A DNA stretch of 9,543 nt from NCBI GenBank assembly GCA_002067325.1, contig MVQY01000132.1, positions 1-9,543 on the forward strand. Reading direction: 5' to 3'. The notes beneath the pieces were generated by a model. That model did no database searches. It saw nothing but the letters and a program-made list of their open reading frames with translations, and was not told the DNA's origin. The stretch is from Methanobacterium sp. PtaU1.Bin097. GTDB taxonomy: Archaea > Methanobacteriota > Methanobacteria > Methanobacteriales > Methanobacteriaceae. The translations under genes were made by a program, and so were the position numbers. Each line of letters opens with the position of its first letter. Positions within the stretch are counted from its first letter, which is position 1. Of the stretch, positions 6,037-9,543 are shown piece by piece.

Positions 6037-6936
6037 ATGGTTACTTTAGAATATGAGTCAAAGCTTGAGGATACCTATGCCGAAGCATTCGCCGGGATGT
6101 ACTGCCGGGTGATGATCACTGCCGATGATGAAGAAACCCTGAAAAGAGCAGCCTACGATGCTACTGCCACACCAAGTACAGTAATCGGTAGGGTAGAAGG
6201 GGGTATAGAATCCTGGCTGGATGAAAAGGAAACCCCTGACAGTAGGAAGGGTGTGATAGTCCAGTTCTGGTATGATAACCGGGACATAGAGAAGTTTGAT
6301 GTGGAGTTATCCTACCGCATCCGACAGGACATACTGGTTAAGCCTTTCACCAGGGTATTCGATGCATCAATAAATCCGGAAGGATACATCGACACCATGA
6401 AACAGGTCGGCCACTGTGGAGATGGCTTTGAATGGATGGATAAATTGTTCGGCCGGGATATGATAGTGGTGCCCATAGCCATACCTGACTTCATGATCGA
6501 ACGTAAACTAGGTTATTCCACTGGAATAATGGGGGCTAATTTTTGGTACATGTGTAAAACTAAAGATGCAGTTTTAAATGCCGGTAGAAAAGCGTTAAAA
6601 GCTATAGATGAAATCGAAGGTGCTATCACCCCTTTCGATATCTGTTCTGCAGCTTCAAAGCCGGAGACCAACTATCCATGGATCGGCCCTACCACAAACC
6701 ACCCCTACTGTCCATCCCTGAAATCGGTACTGGATGAGGAGTCTAAAGTCCCGGTGGATGTAGCCTACATACCGGAAATAGTGATTAACGGGGTAAACGC
6801 TGAAGCAGTTCATGAAGCTATGAAGGCAGGTATACTGGCAGTTCTCGATGACGAGGATGTTTTAAGGGTTTCAGCCGGTAACTACCAGGGCCAGCTGGGT
6901 GATCATAAGATTTACATAAAGGAGCTGTTCAGGTAA
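6037..6936 (+). CDS. ehaS: Formylmethanofuran:tetrahydromethanopterin formyltransferase paralog (Ftr-like, EhaS)
   Basis: The protein is similar to Ftr over its whole 299 residues (Ftr is about 297). True Ftr moves the formyl group from formyl-methanofuran to tetrahydromethanopterin, the second step of CO2-dependent methanogenesis. Recognisable Ftr blocks are DTYAEAF near the N-terminus, ETPDSRKGV, the GDG segment (GHCGDGFEWMD), YSTGIMGANF, SAASKPETNY, TTNHPYCPS, EIVINGVN, and the C-terminal VSAGNYQGQLG. The Glu of EIVINGVN (E247) aligns with what I believe is the active-site Glu (about 245) of M. kandleri Ftr. It differs much more from Ftr than Ftr proteins differ from each other. Its place in the eha operon points to the second Ftr copy, often called FtrII. 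It could be catalytic or a structural or docking protein; sequence does not settle this. ATG 6037 follows the ehaR stop after 1 nt, with AGGA at 6029-6032. Confidence 0.88.
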   Translation: MVTLEYESKLEDTYAEAFAGMYCRVMITADDEETLKRAAYDATATPSTVIGRVEGGIESWLDEKETPDSRKGVIVQFWYDNRDIEKFDVELSYRIRQDILVKPFTRVFDASINPEGYIDTMKQVGHCGDGFEWMDKLFGRDMIVVPIAIPDFMIERKLGYSTGIMGANFWYMCKTKDAVLNAGRKALKAIDEIEGAITPFDICSAASKPETNYPWIGPTTNHPYCPSLKSVLDEESKVPVDVAYIPEIVINGVNAEAVHEAMKAGILAVLDDEDVLRVSAGNYQGQLGDHKIYIKELFR

Positions 6937-6967
6937 GGAATAATTTAGAGAATAAGGGAGCAGATAA

Positions 6968-7903
6968 ATGACCTTTGATGTGGTGGGATTCGGTGCATTG
7001 AACCTGGATAAACTCTACCAGGTGAATAAAATAGCAGGGGAAGATGATGAATCCTTCATAAAGGATTTGAACGTATCCTGCGGTGGTAGTGCAGCCAACA
7101 CCCTCATTGGACTATCCAGACTTAACCTGAAGACGGCCTTCCTTGGTAAAGTGGCAAGTGACAGGGAAGGGGAAATTTTACTCCAAAACCTGGAGGATGA
7201 AAGGGTAAATACAGAGGGGGTTATCATCTCACCAGAGGGGAGAAGTGGTAGCGTAATGGGCTATGTAGATGAAGAAGGAGAAAGAGCATTATACGTTGAT
7301 TCTGGAGTAAACGATGAAATAAAACTGGAAGAAATTGATTTGAACCTGGCCTTCAATACGAAGATACTTCACCTTACATCCTTTGTGAGCGATTCCATCC
7401 ATGCCCAGGAAGGACTTTTAGACAAACTCCCACCCAGTGTTAAGGTCAGTTTAGACCCGGGAAGGATCTACGCGGAAAAGGGCCTGGAAGATCTTTCTGA
7501 GATCCTGGAGAGAACCGATATACTATTATTGAACCGGACGGAACTTAAATTATTAACCCGGAATATATATAAAACAATGGAAGAAGAAATAGACTCCTTG
7601 AAAAACTTCGATATAGATATAATCGTGGTTAAACTGGGAGAAAGAGGGTGTTATGCCACAGATGGGGAATCCTCATATTATGTAGAGACTTTCCCGGCCA
7701 ATTGCAAGGATACCACCGGTGCTGGGGATGCCTTTAACGCTGGATTCATATTTGGATACTTAAAGGGGGAAAATCTGGAAGTTTCATGTGTTATGGGAAA
7801 CTATGTGGCTGCCCAGTGTGTGGAAGACTTCGGTGGAACCACAAATCTACCCGACGCTTTAAAATTAAAAGGTTTATTAAAGGATTTAAACAAAAAAAAT
7901 TAA
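6968..7903 (+). CDS. ehaT: PfkB-family carbohydrate/nucleoside kinase (EhaT position)
   Basis: This is a ribokinase-fold ATP-dependent kinase. The first PfkB signature is CGGSAANT at residues 38-45. The second is DTTGAGDAFNAGF from residue 248, with D254 as the likely catalytic base in the anion hole. The N-terminal strand VVGFGALNLD and the segment VVKLGERG before the second signature also fit the family. The length of 311 residues is normal for the family. The substrate cannot be read from sequence: ribokinase, archaeal nucleoside kinase and ADP-forming variants look alike at this level. I link it to the last subunit letter of the Eha operon from memory of gene order, with less certainty than for ehaM-R. 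The start ATG 6968 has AAGGGAG at 6954-6960, 7 nt upstream. It follows the Ftr paralog by 31 bp. Its role next to a hydrogenase is unknown. Confidence 0.85.
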   Translation: MTFDVVGFGALNLDKLYQVNKIAGEDDESFIKDLNVSCGGSAANTLIGLSRLNLKTAFLGKVASDREGEILLQNLEDERVNTEGVIISPEGRSGSVMGYVDEEGERALYVDSGVNDEIKLEEIDLNLAFNTKILHLTSFVSDSIHAQEGLLDKLPPSVKVSLDPGRIYAEKGLEDLSEILERTDILLLNRTELKLLTRNIYKTMEEEIDSLKNFDIDIIVVKLGERGCYATDGESSYYVETFPANCKDTTGAGDAFNAGFIFGYLKGENLEVSCVMGNYVAAQCVEDFGGTTNLPDALKLKGLLKDLNKKN

Positions 7904-7942
7904 AGAGATAATAAAAAAAGTCAGTCAAGTGATGGAGTTATT

Positions 7943-8692
7943 ATGGACGTAACCTTCAAAAAAGATAGGAAAGACCTTCAGGGAGAAGTTAAGATTAAAT
8001 CGATGGAAATGGAGCATATAGATGAGGATTTCCAGCCTGAAATTGAAGAATGCTCCTTGAAACAGAAATTCATAACCATCTCTCCAGAATGTGTAAGATG
8101 CAATCTCTGCGCAGAGGAGTGTCCGGTGGATGCAATAGCCGGGGCCAGATCAGATAGACAGGCAAGAATCACTAATAAATGTGTTAAATGTGATATATGC
8201 GCTGAAACCTGCCCAGTTGGTGCTGTCAAAATATTAGAAACCACTTCTGATGTAAATGATGATGTTAAATTCCGTGTGAAGGAAATTAAGGTGCCTCACC
8301 GTAAATTAAAGCTTAAAAGTATTACTGTGAATCCTGAAAAGTGTAAAGGATCCCGAACTTGTGTTAAGTTCTGTCCCACCGGCGCCATATCCATAAAAGA
8401 AGGGAAAGCCGTGGTAAAAACCAGTTTATGTATAGGTTGTGGGGCCTGCGTTAATGTCTGTCCAGAACATGCTATAGAACTGGAAAGAGAGTTAGGACCG
8501 GTAATTAAAACCAAAAAACTCCTGATAGATCAGGAAACCTGTGTCCAGTGTCAGGTATGTGAAGAGAACTGCCCGGTGGAAGCCATAGAATTGGAGGGCG
8601 ATGAAGTGGTGCTTTCTGAGGATAAATGTATATTATGTAATGTCTGTTCAACTAAATGTCCAGTTGGAGCATTGAAACTGGAGGGGACCTAA
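7943..8692 (+). CDS. Polyferredoxin with three ferredoxin pairs, one altered cluster motif
   Basis: This is a third iron-sulfur protein of the locus, 249 residues and soluble. Six cluster motifs lie in three evenly built pairs. First cysteines are at residues 50 and 80, 134 and 163, and 200 and 229, with 29-30 residues between partners. Five motifs are complete C-x2-C-x2-C-x3-CP. The motif at 134 reads CKGSRTCVKFC: C134, S137, C140 and C144, so the second cysteine is Ser. That site may bind a [3Fe-4S] cluster, a Ser-ligated [4Fe-4S] cluster or none. The first 45 residues are charged with one extra cysteine (C37). It probably passes electrons between Eha and a ferredoxin user such as formyl-methanofuran dehydrogenase, by analogy with FwdF and MvhB; this is inference. 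GGAG at 7934-7937 lies 5 nt before ATG 7943. It is not one of the two polyferredoxins classically counted in Eha. Confidence 0.88.
   Translation: MDVTFKKDRKDLQGEVKIKSMEMEHIDEDFQPEIEECSLKQKFITISPECVRCNLCAEECPVDAIAGARSDRQARITNKCVKCDICAETCPVGAVKILETTSDVNDDVKFRVKEIKVPHRKLKLKSITVNPEKCKGSRTCVKFCPTGAISIKEGKAVVKTSLCIGCGACVNVCPEHAIELERELGPVIKTKKLLIDQETCVQCQVCEENCPVEAIELEGDEVVLSEDKCILCNVCSTKCPVGALKLEGT
8680..8686 (+). promoter_or_regulatory. Shine-Dalgarno that supports the TTG start of the CBS gene
   Basis: GGAGGGG lies inside the last codons of the polyferredoxin gene, 6 nt before TTG 8693. The polyferredoxin stop TAA (8690-8692) directly abuts the TTG, so translation is probably coupled. Confidence 0.8.
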
Positions 8693-9328
8693 TTGAAAGT
8701 GAAAGAGATAATGGATGAAGAATTTATTTACATAACCCAGGATCAAAGTATTGAAGAAGTATCAATAATCATGGAAAACGGGAAAAAATTCACCACACCA
8801 GTGGTGGATGAAAATATGCACCTGGTAGGGTGGATCACATCCTTTGAATTGACTAAAGGATTACGAGAAGGAAATGAGAAAATAAGCGAAGTTATGCATT
8901 CTAAGGACAGCATCGTCCACGTCCATGAAAATAATCCCGCCCGACTGGCGGTTCTGGAGACATCCCATAATAAATTCGTGAGCATCCCGGTGTTAAATGA
9001 TGATGGAGTGGTGGTAGGGGTCGTACGGTCCTTCGATATAGTGGAAACCCTTTCTAAACTCTACGAAATTAAAGTGTATAAGATATTTAAGGCTATGGAA
9101 CAGGAACTTAAGGGAGTAAGCTGGGATGAACTCATGGAGGCATCAGCCATCGTCACCCGCAGAAGAACTGGAGAAAATGTTACCGCAGAAGAATATGAAT
9201 TCCGTATCAAAGAGGCAACCTTTGGAGAGGCAATCTGGGCAACTGGTGGCCTGGAAAAATTTTTCGTGGGACTGATTGCAATAGGACAATTAGTAACCGC
9301 CAAGAAAGTTGCCAGGGCTAGAAAATAG
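8693..9328 (+). CDS. Two-CBS-domain protein with an unrecognised C-terminal domain
   Basis: Residues 1-58 and about 60-122 are two CBS domains. Each opens with the typical 'x-x-I-M' start (KVKEIMDEEF, KISEVMHSKD), has a TTPVVDEN or VSIPVLND strand, and ends with GWITSFEL or GVVRSFDI. A CBS pair usually forms a cleft for AMP, ATP or S-adenosylmethionine and acts as an energy sensor. Residues about 123-211 are a separate, mainly helical region (SWDELMEASAIVTRRRTGEN, then EYEFRIKEATFGEAIW and GGLEKFFVGLIAIGQLV). I do not recognise it. The hydrophobic stretch FFVGLIAIGQLV is too short for a sure membrane helix and is followed by a basic tail KKVARARK. TTG 8693 is chosen because it gives the standard CBS start and has a strong ribosome site. 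As last gene of the run it may tune hydrogenase or polyferredoxin activity to energy state; this is inference. Confidence 0.85.
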   Translation: MKVKEIMDEEFIYITQDQSIEEVSIIMENGKKFTTPVVDENMHLVGWITSFELTKGLREGNEKISEVMHSKDSIVHVHENNPARLAVLETSHNKFVSIPVLNDDGVVVGVVRSFDIVETLSKLYEIKVYKIFKAMEQELKGVSWDELMEASAIVTRRRTGENVTAEEYEFRIKEATFGEAIWATGGLEKFFVGLIAIGQLVTAKKVARARK

Positions 9329-9338
9329 AATTCTGGCC

Positions 9339-9461
9339 TTAATTTATTTAATTTTTAATTTTCCGTGATTTAATTTATTTCATTTTTTATTAATTTTTAT
9401 TTAATTTATTATTTTCTCTATTTTCTATTTAATTTATTTTATTTTTCAATTTCCCCGTCAT
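9339..9461 (+). repeat. Degenerate ~31-bp T-rich tandem repeat
   Basis: TTAATTTATT occurs at 9339, 9370, 9401 and 9429 (steps of 31, 31 and 28 bp). The first and fourth units are alike along their length and end TTCCGTGAT and TTCCCCGTCAT. The array fills most of the gap after the last gene. No ORF is present in 9329-9543. Confidence 0.65.
9352..9446 (+). terminator. Multiple oligo-T archaeal terminator region
   Basis: Runs of five or six T occur at 9352-9356, 9383-9388, 9394-9398 and 9442-9446, in DNA that is almost all A and T, beginning 23 bp after the last stop codon. Archaeal RNA polymerase stops at such T runs without needing a hairpin, and none is seen. This is the likely end of the eha transcript. 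Confidence 0.7.
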
Positions 9462-9465
9462 TCAA

Positions 9466-9529
9466 GGTATTTATTTGAACATCACAATTGTTATATTTAT
9501 ATGGTAAGTGGTCTAATTTTATAAATACC
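9466..9529. promoter_or_regulatory. Possible promoter region with TATA-like box and 9-bp inverted repeat
   Basis: TTTATAAATA at 9518-9527 is a good archaeal TATA-box match. On the + strand it would place a start just outside the window. The arms GGTATTTAT (9466-9474) and ATAAATACC (9521-9529) are perfect inverted copies, and a second AT box TTATATTTATAT lies at 9491-9502. The region may serve the next gene beyond the window. In such AT-rich DNA a chance match is possible. Confidence 0.4.
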
Positions 9530-9543
9530 ATCAATTTTCTATT

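Noticed and set aside
9329..9543. tRNA, small RNA or short gene in the final gap
   Set aside because: The stretch is almost all A and T, with no cloverleaf, no GC-rich stem and no open frame with a ribosome site.

Overview
The window is the distal (3') part of the eha operon of a hydrogenotrophic methanogen without cytochromes, most likely order Methanobacteriales and perhaps the genus Methanobacterium. The evidence is the gene content: an energy-converting [NiFe]-hydrogenase with separate 6- and 10-cluster polyferredoxins, followed by a paralog of the methanogenesis enzyme Ftr. The DNA is AT-rich, prefers AGA/AGG/ATA codons, has G-rich Shine-Dalgarno sites, and ends in a T-run type archaeal terminator region. 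The genus is inferred from general appearance and was not tested by any search.

Layout: every gene is on the + strand. (1) 2-670 is the 3' part of ehaM, with a long acidic repeat ahead of a DUF1959-like domain. (2) A 134-bp gap carries a 12-bp direct repeat. (3) 805-1305 ehaN (hydrogenase small subunit) and 1302-2456 ehaO (large subunit) overlap by 4 bp. (4) 2515-3552 ehaP has six [4Fe-4S] motifs and 3545-4924 ehaQ has ten; they overlap by 8 bp if the TTG start is right. (5) An 85-bp gap contains two small inverted repeats. (6) 5010-6035 ehaR is HAD-like, 6037-6936 is the Ftr paralog (ehaS), and 6968-7903 is a PfkB-family sugar/nucleoside kinase (ehaT). (7) 7943-8692 is a third polyferredoxin with three ferredoxin pairs, one cluster motif of which lacks a cysteine; 8693-9328 is a two-CBS-domain protein with an unrecognised C-terminal domain. 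(8) The last 215 bp are gene-free and very T-rich, with a degenerate ~31-bp tandem repeat, several oligo-T runs and a TATA-like box near the edge.

How the parts fit: Eha is known as a membrane-bound, ion-gradient-driven hydrogenase that reduces ferredoxin with H2. That ferredoxin feeds the reduction of CO2 to formyl-methanofuran, in a replenishing (anaplerotic) role. EhaN and EhaO are the catalytic core. The membrane subunits would lie upstream, outside the window. EhaP, EhaQ and the third polyferredoxin together carry 22 cluster motifs and look like an electron-wiring set. The Ftr paralog ties the cluster to the formyl-methanofuran step. The HAD, kinase and CBS proteins have no proven role here; the CBS protein is a plausible adenylate sensor. 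The most interesting parts are this accessory tail, the repeat-bearing acidic extension of EhaM, the Ser-for-Cys change in the third polyferredoxin, and the unusual Asp-x-Glu motif of the HAD protein.
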